A stretch of 64,000 bases of DNA from Bacteriovoracaceae bacterium. GTDB taxonomy: Bacteria; Bdellovibrionota; Bacteriovoracia; Bacteriovoracales; Bacteriovoracaceae. The notes beneath the pieces are model-generated. The model saw only the letters and a list, made by a program, of their open reading frames with translations. It made no database searches and was not told the origin of the DNA. The stretch spans positions 1 through 64,000 of the forward strand of contig JARXAH010000093.1 of assembly GCA_029865945.1 (NCBI GenBank), read 5' to 3'. Made by a program: the position numbers and the translations under genes. Positions 50,232 through 59,388 of this stretch are shown here, piece by piece (within the stretch, counting starts at the first letter, position 1; each line of letters starts with the position of its first letter).

Positions 50232-51307
50232 TTTTTGTTTTTAAAAAGATCGTTAATAATCCAATAAATCATTTTTAAGTATAGCTTTTGGTGTGAGCGA
50301 TATTTAAATTTTTTAGTTATTTTCTGTTTGAGTATTTTGTTAACAGAATTTAAGTTAAGTTTTGTCGGGGGAATTAATTCCACGATTCCCGGCTTAAGGT
50401 GCTCGGGGTATTCTGTGTTTTCTCGCAGTATGATTAATTTTTTATTTAAATAGTGTGCCTCATCTGTAACCCCGCCAGAATCAGAGATGATTAATTTACA
50501 ATGATAGAGCGAATTTAAAAATTCTAGATAGGGCAGTGGCCCGCTGGATTCAAATGTGAAATTATTTTCTTTCTCAAATTTAAGAATAGAAGGCCGCGCT
50601 CTGGGGTGAGTGATAAAGAATAATTTATGTTCTTTATTTATTCTCAAAAGTTTGTTTAGGATTTTACGGAATTTTTCGTAATCATCCACATTGGTGTTGC
50701 GGTGGATTGTTATCAAAATAGCATCTTGAGCTTTTTTTTGAAACGTATTAGCTTTTTTAATTTTTTCTCTATGAAAATGAATCGCTTCAAGTCCCGTATT
50801 AGGAAGTAAAAATTTCTTTTGCTTCAATTTTTCTGCTTTCAAATGATTCAGGCTGCTTTTACTAAAGGGCTGATTGGCGTAGGCAAGATGATCCACGATT
50901 TTTCGATTGATTTCTTCTGGCATCCGTTGATCAAATGACCTGGCGCCCGCTTCCAAATGTAAAAAAGGAATTTCTAGTGATTTTGCCACCAAGGCACCAA
51001 GTACTGTGGAATGGGTGTCTCCTTGGACGATAATGAAACTCGGCCTAATTTTCGCCACCAGTTCAAACATTTTTTTAAACGACTCGGCGATTTGTAGTGG
51101 TTTAGCCAATGTTAAATCAAATTTTAATTCCCAATCTGGTTTGCGAATATTTAAAGATAATAAAGTCGCTGGGTACATTTCGTCTGAGTAGTGCTGTCCC
51201 GAGGAGATCAGCGTGTGCTTAAAGTGCTTATCGAGTAGCGGTATGAGAGGCGAGAGTTTGATGAGCTCCGGGCGAGTTCCAAAAATAGTACAAAGATGGG
51301 CCCTCAT
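50228..51307 (-). CDS. UDP-N-acetylglucosamine 2-epimerase-like protein (WecB family)
   Basis: A 359-residue GT-B-fold epimerase family protein. It has LCTIFGTRPELIKLSPLIPL, TLISSGQHYSDEM, FIIVQGDTHSTVLGALVAKS, LEIPFLHLEAGARSFDQRMP, the EEINRKIVDHLAYA block, ILITIHRNTNVDDYEKF and ISDSGGVTDEAHYLNKKLII. This set of motifs is diagnostic for the family that makes UDP-ManNAc (WecB) or hydrolysing relatives. The usual ATVHREN is AILITIHRNTN. It lies between the SDR and GT2 genes, four-base overlaps on both sides, so it likely provides an amino-sugar precursor to this operon. Confidence 0.88.
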   Translation of the reverse strand: MRAHLCTIFGTRPELIKLSPLIPLLDKHFKHTLISSGQHYSDEMYPATLLSLNIRKPDWELKFDLTLAKPLQIAESFKKMFELVAKIRPSFIIVQGDTHSTVLGALVAKSLEIPFLHLEAGARSFDQRMPEEINRKIVDHLAYANQPFSKSSLNHLKAEKLKQKKFLLPNTGLEAIHFHREKIKKANTFQKKAQDAILITIHRNTNVDDYEKFRKILNKLLRINKEHKLFFITHPRARPSILKFEKENNFTFESSGPLPYLEFLNSLYHCKLIISDSGGVTDEAHYLNKKLIILRENTEYPEHLKPGIVELIPPTKLNLNSVNKILKQKITKKFKYRSHQKLYLKMIYWIINDLFKNKK

Positions 51308-52062
51308 TTAATGATACCCAACGAAATTTTGAGCACAAACATTAAATGCTGTTTGATGTTTTTCAAAATTTTCATTTTTGATTCGCCAAATTTTCGATAA
51401 TTATTTTCAGCGGGAAATTCGTAAATTGAAATTTTCTTTAAAATAGCTTTCACCTTAATTTCGGTGATAGCTAAAAATCCATTCTCTTGGATGATCATAT
51501 CTTGAAGGACATATTTTCTATAAATTCTTACCATGCAGGTATAGCAAAAAAATTTTTTTCTTAAAATGAGATTATAAATAAGGACAACCCCACGGCTCAG
51601 TGCCAAACGATAGAGGGGAACACTTTTATTTTTGGGTGCCTTTGGATGATAGGGGCACGCATCAACAATTTCATAATAATTAATGTGTTTGATCATCGCC
51701 AAAATCAACAACGGGCTGTAAGCGCAATCCGCATCAAGCACAGCAACCATGTCTCCTTTTGCGTGGGCAATTCCTGTTTTGACGGCCGAGCCTAACCCAG
51801 AGTTACTTGTATGGTGAACAATGGAGGAGTTCTGGAAATCCTTTTTGAAGGCCTCCAACTGGGCCCCAGTATCATCGTCACTTCCATCATTAACAAAAAT
51901 AAATTGTAGAGTAATACTATTTTTTAACTTGAGAAATTGTTCTTGAAGATTGAGTAACTTACTTTTGGAATACTCCAAAGTTAGAGCTTCATTGTAGCAT
52001 GGAATAATAATACTCAGATAATTACCTGACCATCCGCGGATGGTATTTTCTTTCACTGCCAT
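51304..52062 (-). CDS. Family 2 glycosyltransferase
   Basis: A 252-residue GT-A enzyme starting at ATG 52062 (MAVKENTIRG); a start nine residues earlier is also open, and neither has a clear ribosome site. YLSIIIPCYNEALTLEYSKS, FIFVNDGSDDDTGAQLEAFK, SNSGLGSAVKTGIAHAKGDM and VAVLDADCAYSPLLILAMI are the typical nucleotide and metal motifs. The C-terminal part has a hydrophobic stretch but no clear two-helix anchor, unlike the GtrB-like enzyme of the same operon. It is the first gene of the operon; the promoter must lie in the 130-base gap shared divergently with pilM. Confidence 0.85.
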   Translation of the reverse strand: MAVKENTIRGWSGNYLSIIIPCYNEALTLEYSKSKLLNLQEQFLKLKNSITLQFIFVNDGSDDDTGAQLEAFKKDFQNSSIVHHTSNSGLGSAVKTGIAHAKGDMVAVLDADCAYSPLLILAMIKHINYYEIVDACPYHPKAPKNKSVPLYRLALSRGVVLIYNLILRKKFFCYTCMVRIYRKYVLQDMIIQENGFLAITEIKVKAILKKISIYEFPAENNYRKFGESKMKILKNIKQHLMFVLKISLGIIK

Positions 52063-52122
52063 AAAAAGATCATAGCAAGGAAAAATCAATAGTTCAGGTC
52101 TTTATTCCGTCTGAATGTTTTT

Positions 52123-52151
52123 TTTTGGAAAATCTATTTCTGAGTTATAAT
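52123..52151 (+). promoter_or_regulatory. Candidate promoter of pilMNOPQ
   Basis: TATAAT (52146-52151) with TTTTGG (52123-52128, spacer 17) or TTGGAA (52125-52130, spacer 15) upstream, about 40 bases before the pilM start. The -10 is a perfect consensus; the -35 is weak. Confidence 0.5.
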
Positions 52152-52192
52152 AAAATGAAGTTAAACAAAATTTTGTATTGAGGAGACTTACC

Positions 52193-53296
52193 TTGAGTGT
52201 AACGCAATCATTGTCAGATAAGATATCTGGTTTGCTGGAAACTGGTGTCGTTGGCCTTGACGTAGGGGCAAGTGCGATTAAAATTTGCCAACTAACGAAA
52301 CAAGGTAAGTCGAATTATATTTTAAAAAATTTTGGATATAGACCGCTCGCGGAAGGGGCCTTTTCAGACTCGGGCGTAGAGAAAATGGAAGATGTGGTAG
52401 AGGCGCTCAAAGAATCTTTTAAGTCTGCAGGAATGAAAGGCAGGCAAGTATGTTTTGGTATTGGCGGACAGCAAGTGGTCTTAAGAAAAATGAAATCGCC
52501 GAAAGGAAAAAGAAGTGAAATCGAAGATCAAGTGGCGTGGGAGGCGGAACAATTTATTCCTTTTGGTGCCGATAATAGTGTGGTCGGAATTCATGTTTTG
52601 GGCCCGGCGGATAAAGATAATGTGAATGTGATTATGGCGGCCGGAAAACTTGATTATATTCAATCTTGTGAAGAAACAATCAAGCAAGCTGGCCTTGTTC
52701 CCAAAATTCTTGATCTCCAATTTTTAGCGCTCATCAATATTTTCGAAATTTCTTATTCCGAACTCATTCAAGATCTAGGAAAAGGAACGTTGCTTATTGA
52801 TTTTGGGGCACAGTTTACTAAAATCATTGTTTATAAGGAAGGAGCACCTCTCCTTGCAAGATCCATTGCTCTCGGAGGAATTACGGTAACAGAAGAAATT
52901 CAAAAAGAAATTGGATTAACTTTTCAAGAGGCAGAAGATTTAAAATTAACGAGAGATGAACAAGGAAATTTTCCTGAAGAGATAGCGCCGATCTTGGCAA
53001 GGTGTAGGGAAGATATCGTTAAAAATATAGTGGATTCCATAAGTTTTTATACGACCCAAAGTGCCCAAGACAAAGTTTACAATTGTTTTATAACGGGAGG
53101 AAATTTACAGCTCCCAGGGCTTATTGAAGAATTGACTACGGCGCTCAATTTAACCGTTGAAATTTTGGATCCTCTTCGAAAAATAAAAGTGAAAAAAAAG
53201 TTGCCAGATGATTTGCTGGATCAATTAACTTATATTGCTTCAGTTCCCATCGGATTGGCCTTGAGATCATTTGATATTCCGATAAAGGATAAGTAA
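52193..53296 (+). CDS. pilM: Type IV pilus assembly protein PilM
   Basis: A 367-residue actin-like ATPase that binds the cytoplasmic tail of PilN on the inner membrane. It has VVGLDVGASAIKICQLTKQG, GRQVCFGIGGQQVVLRKMKS, WEAEQFIPFGADNSV, TLLIDFGAQFTKIIVYKEGA and VYNCFITGGNLQLPGLIEEL. TTG 52193 is the start, with AGGAGA seven bases before it; a TTG at 52178 would lie upstream of that ribosome site. It is the first of pilMNOPQ, all closely spaced, and has its own promoter divergent from the glycan operon. Confidence 0.93.
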   Translation: MSVTQSLSDKISGLLETGVVGLDVGASAIKICQLTKQGKSNYILKNFGYRPLAEGAFSDSGVEKMEDVVEALKESFKSAGMKGRQVCFGIGGQQVVLRKMKSPKGKRSEIEDQVAWEAEQFIPFGADNSVVGIHVLGPADKDNVNVIMAAGKLDYIQSCEETIKQAGLVPKILDLQFLALINIFEISYSELIQDLGKGTLLIDFGAQFTKIIVYKEGAPLLARSIALGGITVTEEIQKEIGLTFQEAEDLKLTRDEQGNFPEEIAPILARCREDIVKNIVDSISFYTTQSAQDKVYNCFITGGNLQLPGLIEELTTALNLTVEILDPLRKIKVKKKLPDDLLDQLTYIASVPIGLALRSFDIPIKDK

Positions 53297-53300
53297 ATCC

Positions 53301-53891
53301 ATGATTCAAATAAATTTAAAATCTCAGGCCGCACAATCAAGTTCTTTCTTAGGTGATTTCGATCTCTCAAAAATAAATTTTAAGTATTTGGCCATTGGTG
53401 TCGTTTTCTATACGTTTGCTCCCGGAATCGTAAAAGATCAATTCGTGGAAAAACAAACGAAAATTCAAAAGAAAATCGATATTTTAACCTTAGAGAGAAA
53501 GGCCTTAAATGAGGAGCTTGATAAGTTGGCCGACATAGAGACGAGAATAGAGAAAATGAAAAAAGAAGAGGAAGATTTTAATTCTCGTCTAAAAGTTGTT
53601 CAAAAAGTTTTAGAAAGCAAACAAAATCCTATGCATATGTTGCACTTTATTGCCAAAAATATTCCTGAAGATGTCTGGTTACAAGAATTAAAAATTGAAA
53701 ATAATGTCTTAGAATTTAAAGGAAATGCCTTAAATTACGACAGCATTGGAAAATTTATAGCTCAACTGAAAGATTCTATCTTTTTTGATAAGAACGTATC
53801 GCTAGAAAATTATACGACGAAAGATGGTAAGGAATCTGAAACGAGATATGAAGAGTTTAGTGTTAAGGCCACGATTGCTCGCTATGAGTAG
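53301..53891 (+). CDS. pilN: Type IV pilus assembly protein PilN
   Basis: A 196-residue inner-membrane protein with the short cytoplasmic start MIQINLKSQ (the INLLP-like motif that docks into PilM), one membrane helix (FKYLAIGVVFYTFAPGIV), a coiled coil (RKALNEELDKLADIETRIEK) and a ferredoxin-like periplasmic domain (VWLQELKIENNVLEFKGNAL). PilN pairs with PilO and aligns the secretin with the inner-membrane motor. It starts four bases after pilM. The helix is less hydrophobic than usual, but order and fold pattern leave little doubt. Confidence 0.85.
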   Translation: MIQINLKSQAAQSSSFLGDFDLSKINFKYLAIGVVFYTFAPGIVKDQFVEKQTKIQKKIDILTLERKALNEELDKLADIETRIEKMKKEEEDFNSRLKVVQKVLESKQNPMHMLHFIAKNIPEDVWLQELKIENNVLEFKGNALNYDSIGKFIAQLKDSIFFDKNVSLENYTTKDGKESETRYEEFSVKATIARYE

Positions 53892-53935
53892 AGGCCTAGT
53901 ATGGCAGGTTATGAGTTATGACGGAATAAAATGAA

Positions 53936-54556
53936 ATGACTGAAAAATTGTTTAAATTTTTACCTTTTCTCTTGATTGCATACGCTTCGTGGCAGAGTTT
54001 CAATATTTTTGAAGAAGAAACAACCAAAACTGAAACCATGGAAATGCAAATTGCACCCTCCGAAGCGAACAATGTGAAACTCAGAAAAAGAATTGAGGAA
54101 GTGAAGCTTAATGAAAGCAAAATTGCCGAATATGAAAAGCGAATAATTGACTTACAAAAACAGATGGAGGAATTAAAAACCAAAATGCCTCCAGAGTCCG
54201 ATAAGACGGCCGTTCTTCAAGAGTTAAGAAATTCTGCGCAAACGATTAATTTAAAAGAAGTGACGTTTAACCCTGGTACCAGAAAAGATAATGGCCTCTA
54301 CTTTAGTAATGGTATTGATATCAAAGGCCGGGGAACATTCTTGCAGTACTTAATTTTTTTAGAGCAATGTTACAGCGGAAAGCGTTTATTAAATATCAGT
54401 AAATTCCTCATGACCGCCTCAGATAAGCAAACAAAAGGGAGATTTTTTTTCGTAAAAGTGGAAACGCAATTAGAAACTTATGAGTACAATGTTAATTATG
54501 TTCCACCTGCTCCCCCCGTTGCTGTTGCACCAGAAAAAGCGAAGGAGGGGAAATAG
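53936..54556 (+). CDS. pilO: Type IV pilus assembly protein PilO
   Basis: A 206-residue protein with a short N-terminal helix (LFKFLPFLLIAYASWQSF), a coiled coil (NVKLRKRIEEVKLNESKIAE and IIDLQKQMEELKTKMPPESD) and a small alpha-beta periplasmic domain (GRGTFLQYLIFLEQCYSGKR). It forms the heterodimer with PilN. The C-terminal tail is Pro/Ala-rich (YVPPAPPVAVAPEKA). pilP begins on its last base. Assignment rests on position and architecture, as PilO sequences vary widely. Confidence 0.85.
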   Translation: MTEKLFKFLPFLLIAYASWQSFNIFEEETTKTETMEMQIAPSEANNVKLRKRIEEVKLNESKIAEYEKRIIDLQKQMEELKTKMPPESDKTAVLQELRNSAQTINLKEVTFNPGTRKDNGLYFSNGIDIKGRGTFLQYLIFLEQCYSGKRLLNISKFLMTASDKQTKGRFFFVKVETQLETYEYNVNYVPPAPPVAVAPEKAKEGK

Positions 54557-55077
54557 TGAAAATTTTTTATTATTTTCTATTCATTGCTTTTAGTTTTACA
54601 AAAAATTTTGCTGCTGAAGATCCTATCCCTACAAATGTTTTGGAACAAGAAGTTGACATCAAGGAGAGCAAATCCACTAATCCTCTTGCAAATTTGAAAA
54701 CGAAGATTACTAAACCTATGGATTTGCGGGACCCCTTTAAGCCCCCGGCAGTTGAAACGAATGATGCAAAGTTAAAAGACAAAAAAACCCAGATCATCAA
54801 TGGAACCTATACTAATATCCAAACTCTTGACTCGATTAATCTAGATAACATTGTGGTCACTGGCGTTGTCATTTTATCTAAAACAAATCGTAGAGCGATT
54901 ATTACTTCCAAAAGTACATCGGATGCGCCATTAGTGATCAAAGAGGGTGAAAAAATAGCTGAGGGAAAAGTACAACTAAAAGCGATCTTTGAAAAAAGTT
55001 TGCATTTCATCGAAGAGATTACGAACGTCTACGGCCAAAAAGAAATTCTTGAAACAAAAGTTCCCCTTTCTGAATAA
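54556..55077 (+). CDS. pilP: Type IV pilus assembly protein PilP
   Basis: A 173-residue periplasmic protein starting with GTG 54556 (stop-start overlap with pilO) and a signal-like segment (IFYYFLFIAFSFTKNFAAED). The typical PilP motif MDLRDPFKPP is present near residue 55, followed by the beta domain (LDSINLDNIVVTGVVILSKT and RRAIITSKSTSDAPLVIKEG, ending in KEILETKVPLSE). No Cys follows the leader, so it is not a classical lipoprotein as in some species. It links PilN-PilO to PilQ. Confidence 0.88.
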   Translation: MKIFYYFLFIAFSFTKNFAAEDPIPTNVLEQEVDIKESKSTNPLANLKTKITKPMDLRDPFKPPAVETNDAKLKDKKTQIINGTYTNIQTLDSINLDNIVVTGVVILSKTNRRAIITSKSTSDAPLVIKEGEKIAEGKVQLKAIFEKSLHFIEEITNVYGQKEILETKVPLSE

Positions 55078-55137
55078 ATTTCGTTTAAAATAGAGATGAA
55101 TAGCGTTCTGTATTTTACTTCATGGACGAGGCAAAAT

Positions 55138-57039
55138 ATGCGTCAAATTTTTTTACTGAATCTCTGGGTTTTTTTTTCTCATGCCATCCAATTGCACGCG
55201 GCGACGGTAAATATCACCGGTGTTAAATTTCTGCACCAAGGCACCACGAGTCAATTTATCATAGAGGCCGATGCTCCCCTCAACTGGGACAACAAAGAAA
55301 ATAACGAGGCCAAGCAATTTGTAGTTGATGTTAAAGATGCTACTTTTACGCCAAAAATTTTGCGCCCCATCGATACTTCCGAATTTTCCAGTGCCGTCAT
55401 TTATGTTTCAGGTTACGGAAAGGGAAGTAGTGATGTCAGATTCACCATGCAGCTTAGAGGTATGGTTCCTATTAAAACAGAAAATCAGGGAAATAATTTA
55501 GTGGTGACCGTATCTAATGGTTCTTATGCTTCCGCTGGTGGAGGTAGTGGCGGAGGCGGTGGTTCTCTTGGTTCCAATGGCGAAAGTGGAAGCTTCAGTA
55601 GTGAAACAAATGAAAGTAGTGTCGCCAACTCCAGTCAAAAAGACGGATCTTCCGCCAGTGCGACCGAAAATGAGGTCGACGGCGCAGGGGAAGTCATTCA
55701 TGCACCAAAATCTTCGGCAGTTGAAGATATATTAGAAAATGTGACGATGTCGGGTAAGAAAAAATTTATTGGAAAAAAAATATCCATTAATGTGAAAAGT
55801 ATAAAACTTGCTGACCTTTTAAAAATTATCGCCGATACCTCGGGCTTTAATATTTTTGTAGAAGAAGATGCTGCCTCAAAGCCCCCTATGACACTCACCC
55901 TCAATGATGTTCCATGGGACGAAGCGCTAGATACCATCCTTACCATTAATAAGTTAGTGGCCACTAAGTATAATAATGTTTTAACTATTACAACGATTGA
56001 TAAGGCGTTATCCGACAAGAAAAAACAACTGGAAGATCAAAAAACGACCCAAGAGCAAATTCCACTTGTTTCAAAAATTTTCTCCATTAGTTATGCTCAA
56101 ATTGATGAACTCATTGCTACATTAAAAGAATTCCAAACGCCCATTCGCGGTAAAATTACAAAAGATAATCGAACCAATCGCATCATTGTGAAAGATACCG
56201 CAGAGGTCATTGAAAAAATAAAAAAATTAGTAGAGCTTTTAGATACCGCGACTCCTCAAATCCTCATTGAAGCGAAGATTGTCGTTGCCACAGAGTCTTT
56301 CTTGAAAGATATCGGATTCGGTGGCATGCGCTTTGGATATAACCCACTTAAGGAGATAGATGTAGCAGGAGCAGGAGCGAATTCTCCTCAAGCGGGATTT
56401 GCCTTTAATACCTTAACTTCACCAACGGCACCGAGTTTAATTGGTTTCACTATTGATAAGTACAAAAGATTAGGGAATTTAAATTTGCAATTAAAACTCA
56501 TGGAATCTCAGGCAAAGGTGAAGATTGTTTCATCTCCTCGAGTGATTACTCAAAATAAACAAGCGGCCTCACTAACTTCCTCAGATGAAACGAGCTACGT
56601 AACCACAACAGTTAGTAATGGTGTGGTATCATCCAATTATTCTTCTTCCGCTGTCTCCGTTGGTTTATCAGTGACACCACAAGTAACCAATGATGGCGGC
56701 ATTGCCATGACTGTTAACGTGACCAAGTCCTCTTTTGGGGCAAGACTCTCTAGCGATGGCCCACCCAACAGATCCAACAATACGATCAACACCAATGTTT
56801 TAGTGGATAACGGATCGACGGTCGTTCTGGGTGGACTTTACGAAGTTGATGAAAACATAACTGAGGTAGGAGTTCCGTGGCTCAAAGACATTCCCGTCTT
56901 GGGATGGTTATTTAAAAATTCCTACAATCCAAGTAAAAATAAGAAAGAATTATTGGTGTTTATCACTCCTAGAATTATCAACCAGGAAGCTGCAGGAATG
57001 GCCGAAAACGATGTGGGGACCGAAAGCGTTCAAGAATAG
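55138..57039 (+). CDS. pilQ: Type IV pilus secretin PilQ
   Basis: A 633-residue outer-membrane secretin, the exit pore for the pilus. ATG 55138 has GAGG upstream and gives a signal peptide (RQIFLLNLWVFFSHAIQLHA); a start at 55096 would hide it. One AMIN domain (VNITGVKFLHQGTTSQFIIE), then a Gly/Ser linker (residues 133-190), N0/N1 domains (ISINVKSIKLADLLKIIADT; VPWDEALDTILTINKLVATK; ITKDNRTNRIIVKDTAEVIE) and the secretin domain (VKIVSSPRVITQNKQAASL; NVLVDNGSTVVLGGLYEVDE; VPWLKDIPVLGWLFKN; ELLVFITPRII). Only one AMIN domain is seen; many PilQ have two or three. Confidence 0.93.
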   Translation: MRQIFLLNLWVFFSHAIQLHAATVNITGVKFLHQGTTSQFIIEADAPLNWDNKENNEAKQFVVDVKDATFTPKILRPIDTSEFSSAVIYVSGYGKGSSDVRFTMQLRGMVPIKTENQGNNLVVTVSNGSYASAGGGSGGGGGSLGSNGESGSFSSETNESSVANSSQKDGSSASATENEVDGAGEVIHAPKSSAVEDILENVTMSGKKKFIGKKISINVKSIKLADLLKIIADTSGFNIFVEEDAASKPPMTLTLNDVPWDEALDTILTINKLVATKYNNVLTITTIDKALSDKKKQLEDQKTTQEQIPLVSKIFSISYAQIDELIATLKEFQTPIRGKITKDNRTNRIIVKDTAEVIEKIKKLVELLDTATPQILIEAKIVVATESFLKDIGFGGMRFGYNPLKEIDVAGAGANSPQAGFAFNTLTSPTAPSLIGFTIDKYKRLGNLNLQLKLMESQAKVKIVSSPRVITQNKQAASLTSSDETSYVTTTVSNGVVSSNYSSSAVSVGLSVTPQVTNDGGIAMTVNVTKSSFGARLSSDGPPNRSNNTINTNVLVDNGSTVVLGGLYEVDENITEVGVPWLKDIPVLGWLFKNSYNPSKNKKELLVFITPRIINQEAAGMAENDVGTESVQE

Positions 57040-57102
57040 TTTTACCGCTCACCGTGTACTGAGTTTTTAAGACAAGTTAAGGATTCGTAGATACAATTTA
57101 TT

Positions 57103-58284
57103 ATGATGATGATGGCCACACAATCAAAACCTCCTCTCAATCCACTAGTAGAAAAATATCTACTTCAGTGGAAAAAAGATCCGCGTGGCTACTCCTTTGC
57201 TCCGCTTGCGGAAGCTTATCGCCGTTCAGGATTAATCAAGGAGGCGATGAATGCATTGGCCAGAGGTCTAAAAATTCATCCTCATTATGTGCTCGGACAT
57301 TTAGTGATGGCAGAATGTTATTGCGATGAAGATCGCTGGGAGGAAGCTTACAAAACCCTAAGGCCATTTGCCCAAATTCATTTTGATAATTTGAAATTAC
57401 AAAATCTTTTTGCTCAGGCGGCCTATAAAAATTATTCCATGACAGAATCTCTTCAGGCCTATAAATGCGTTCTCTTTTTAGATCCACACAACGAAGAAGT
57501 GCGACTTAAAATTAGGGAATTAGAAGAAAACGAAAAAAATTACTACGCTTACCTCAATAAAGAAAAACAAGATCAAAATTCAGTAAGTTTCAAAAATGAT
57601 AAGGCAGAACGAGAACTTCAAAACTCTGCGGAAAATTGGGTTAATGTAAATCCCGTTAAATTCGACGACGAATTTTTAGAAGACGAGTCGGATGAATTAT
57701 CCGAATGGAGTGTGAGAAAAGATAATATCACCCTCAATCCCCAAGCGGGTATGCCGGAAGTGATTGAACCAGAAGATAAAGAGACTGTGAAATTGCTAAA
57801 GAATCCACCCCACTTTAAGTCTACTATTGACGACGAACTGGTGGAGCTTCCTGAAGTCATCGCAGATGAAAATGAAATAGAAGATGAAGTAAAACAATCT
57901 GATTCTTCAAAAAATTTTGAAGACACCTTCGAAGAAATTCATGATGGGGAAGAGATTCCCATTGTTACTCATACTCTTATTGATCTTTACTTTGCACAAA
58001 AACATTACGAAAAGGCCCGCGAGCTTTTACTAAAAGTTTTAAAACATGATCCCAACGATGAAAGGTCTCAAGATAAATTAAAAAAAATCGAATCGCTCAC
58101 AGGAAAAGCCACTCCAGTCATGGCGGCGCCAAGCCAAAAGTCAGTGATATCTCATCCTTCAAAAGTTGCCCAAAGTTCCTCTCAACAACAAACAAAAAAA
58201 TACACAGAAGATGACTATGGACGCTTGGCCCAGTCCTACTCCTTGTACTTAAAAGAGTTGCGCAAGCATTACTGGAAACAATAG
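57103..58284 (+). CDS. TPR protein downstream of pilQ
   Basis: A 393-residue soluble protein with TPR helix pairs at the N-terminus (GYSFAPLAEAYRRSGLIKEA; ALARGLKIHPHYVLGHLVMA; ALQ-type SLQAYKCVLFLDPHNEEVRL), an acidic linker (residues 165-280, rich in Asp and Glu), and another TPR pair (LIDLYFAQKHYEKARELLLK). No signal peptide or membrane helix, so it is likely cytosolic. Start codons ATG 57103 or 57112 have no ribosome site. Such proteins commonly act as scaffolds near pilus genes, but I know no specific partner. aroQ follows after 11 bases. Confidence 0.75.
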   Translation: MMMMATQSKPPLNPLVEKYLLQWKKDPRGYSFAPLAEAYRRSGLIKEAMNALARGLKIHPHYVLGHLVMAECYCDEDRWEEAYKTLRPFAQIHFDNLKLQNLFAQAAYKNYSMTESLQAYKCVLFLDPHNEEVRLKIRELEENEKNYYAYLNKEKQDQNSVSFKNDKAERELQNSAENWVNVNPVKFDDEFLEDESDELSEWSVRKDNITLNPQAGMPEVIEPEDKETVKLLKNPPHFKSTIDDELVELPEVIADENEIEDEVKQSDSSKNFEDTFEEIHDGEEIPIVTHTLIDLYFAQKHYEKARELLLKVLKHDPNDERSQDKLKKIESLTGKATPVMAAPSQKSVISHPSKVAQSSSQQQTKKYTEDDYGRLAQSYSLYLKELRKHYWKQ

Positions 58285-58295
58285 GGCCTATACCC

Positions 58296-58739
58296 ATGAC
58301 TGTTAAAAAAAGAAAATCCTTAGTTATCAATGGGCCCAATTTAAATATGCTGGGAAAACGTGAACCAGAAATTTATGGGCCGCTCACACTCAAAGATATT
58401 GAAACATTGACCAACGACTTATGCGAACATTTGTCTATGGATATTACTTGGTTTCAGTCTAATCACGAAGGTGCCATCATCGATCGCATTCACAAAATGA
58501 AAAAAGAAAAATGGGATTATTTAGTGATTAATCCTGGGGCGTTTTCCCACACCAGTGTTGCCATTTTAGATGCCCTTAAAATATTGTCTATTCCTATCGC
58601 TGAAGTACACCTCTCCAACACCTATTCTCGAGAATCCTTCAGGCACACATTGTTGACGGCCCAAGCCGCAACGATAATAATGAAGGGGCTTGGAATATAT
58701 GGATATGCTTTTGCCCTCAATGCGCTTGTGATGAAGTAA
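58296..58739 (+). CDS. aroQ: Type II 3-dehydroquinate dehydratase
   Basis: Dehydrates 3-dehydroquinate to 3-dehydroshikimate in the shikimate pathway; cytosolic dodecamer. The 147-residue protein has the full type II set: LVINGPNLNMLGKREPEIYG (Arg and Tyr of the active site), WFQSNHEGAIIDRI, YLVINPGAFSHTSVAILDAL (Asn and His), AEVHLSN (Glu and His) and RESFRHTLL (Arg). The Tyr of GAY is Phe and the NxHxRE segment reads NTYSRE, both harmless variations. It heads the aroQ-efp-accB-accC cluster known from many bacteria. Confidence 0.95.
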   Translation: MTVKKRKSLVINGPNLNMLGKREPEIYGPLTLKDIETLTNDLCEHLSMDITWFQSNHEGAIIDRIHKMKKEKWDYLVINPGAFSHTSVAILDALKILSIPIAEVHLSNTYSRESFRHTLLTAQAATIIMKGLGIYGYAFALNALVMK

Positions 58740-58801
58740 TACCATTTTTTTCTCCAATCCATTTTTTATCAACCGCTCAATTACTGCAAGGAATGAATCT
58801 C

Positions 58802-59368
58802 ATGATACGTACCACTGATTTTCGAAAAAATTTGAAACTAGAACTAGAAGGAAAACCCTACATCATTGTAGATTTTCAACACATCAATCCAGGTAAAGGT
58901 TCTGCCTTCGTGAGAACTAAGCTTCGCAATTTAGAAACTAGCCAAGTGCTAGAGCGAACCTTTAAGGCCGGCGTCGATACCTTTGAAGAACCTGATATTG
59001 AACAAAAAGAAATGGAGTATACTTACTCAGATACCGATGGATTTAATTTTATTGATCAAACGACATTTGAATCCATTCACTTGAATACCGAACAAGTGGG
59101 CGATTCCCGTTTCTTCTTGCAAGAAGGTATCAAAATTGAAATTTTATTTTATAATGCCAAACCTATTGCTCTTGAATTGCCAAACTTTGTAAACTTAAAA
59201 GTGGAACAGACAGACCCAGGATTGCGTGGCGATACTTCCAGCGGCGGAATGAAGAAGGCGATTATGGATACCAAGTTACAAGTAAACGTTCCTCTCTTTA
59301 TTAAAGAGGGAGAAGTACTAAAAATTGATACCAGGACTTCTGAATACGTGGAACGAGTAAAGAATTAA
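58802..59368 (+). CDS. efp: Translation elongation factor P
   Basis: Binds between P and E sites and helps ribosomes form Pro-Pro bonds. 188 residues, the standard length, from ATG 58802, which has AAGGA nine bases upstream; the ATG at 58793 is only one base from that site. Domains: N-terminal KOW-like (TDFRKNLKLELEGKPYIIVD), the modification loop HINPGKGSAFVRTKLRN with Lys at the tip, domain II (YTYSDTDGFNFIDQTTFES) and domain III with DPGLRGDTSSGGMKKAIMDT. The Lys could be modified by EpmA, but no epmA is in this window. Confidence 0.95.
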   Translation: MIRTTDFRKNLKLELEGKPYIIVDFQHINPGKGSAFVRTKLRNLETSQVLERTFKAGVDTFEEPDIEQKEMEYTYSDTDGFNFIDQTTFESIHLNTEQVGDSRFFLQEGIKIEILFYNAKPIALELPNFVNLKVEQTDPGLRGDTSSGGMKKAIMDTKLQVNVPLFIKEGEVLKIDTRTSEYVERVKN

Positions 59369-59388
59369 ACTAGTTGGGAGAGAGAGCG

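Noticed and set aside
57040-57102. Terminator after pilQ (CTCA...TGAG then TTTTT)
   Set aside because: Only four base pairs in the stem with an eight-base loop; too weak to call.
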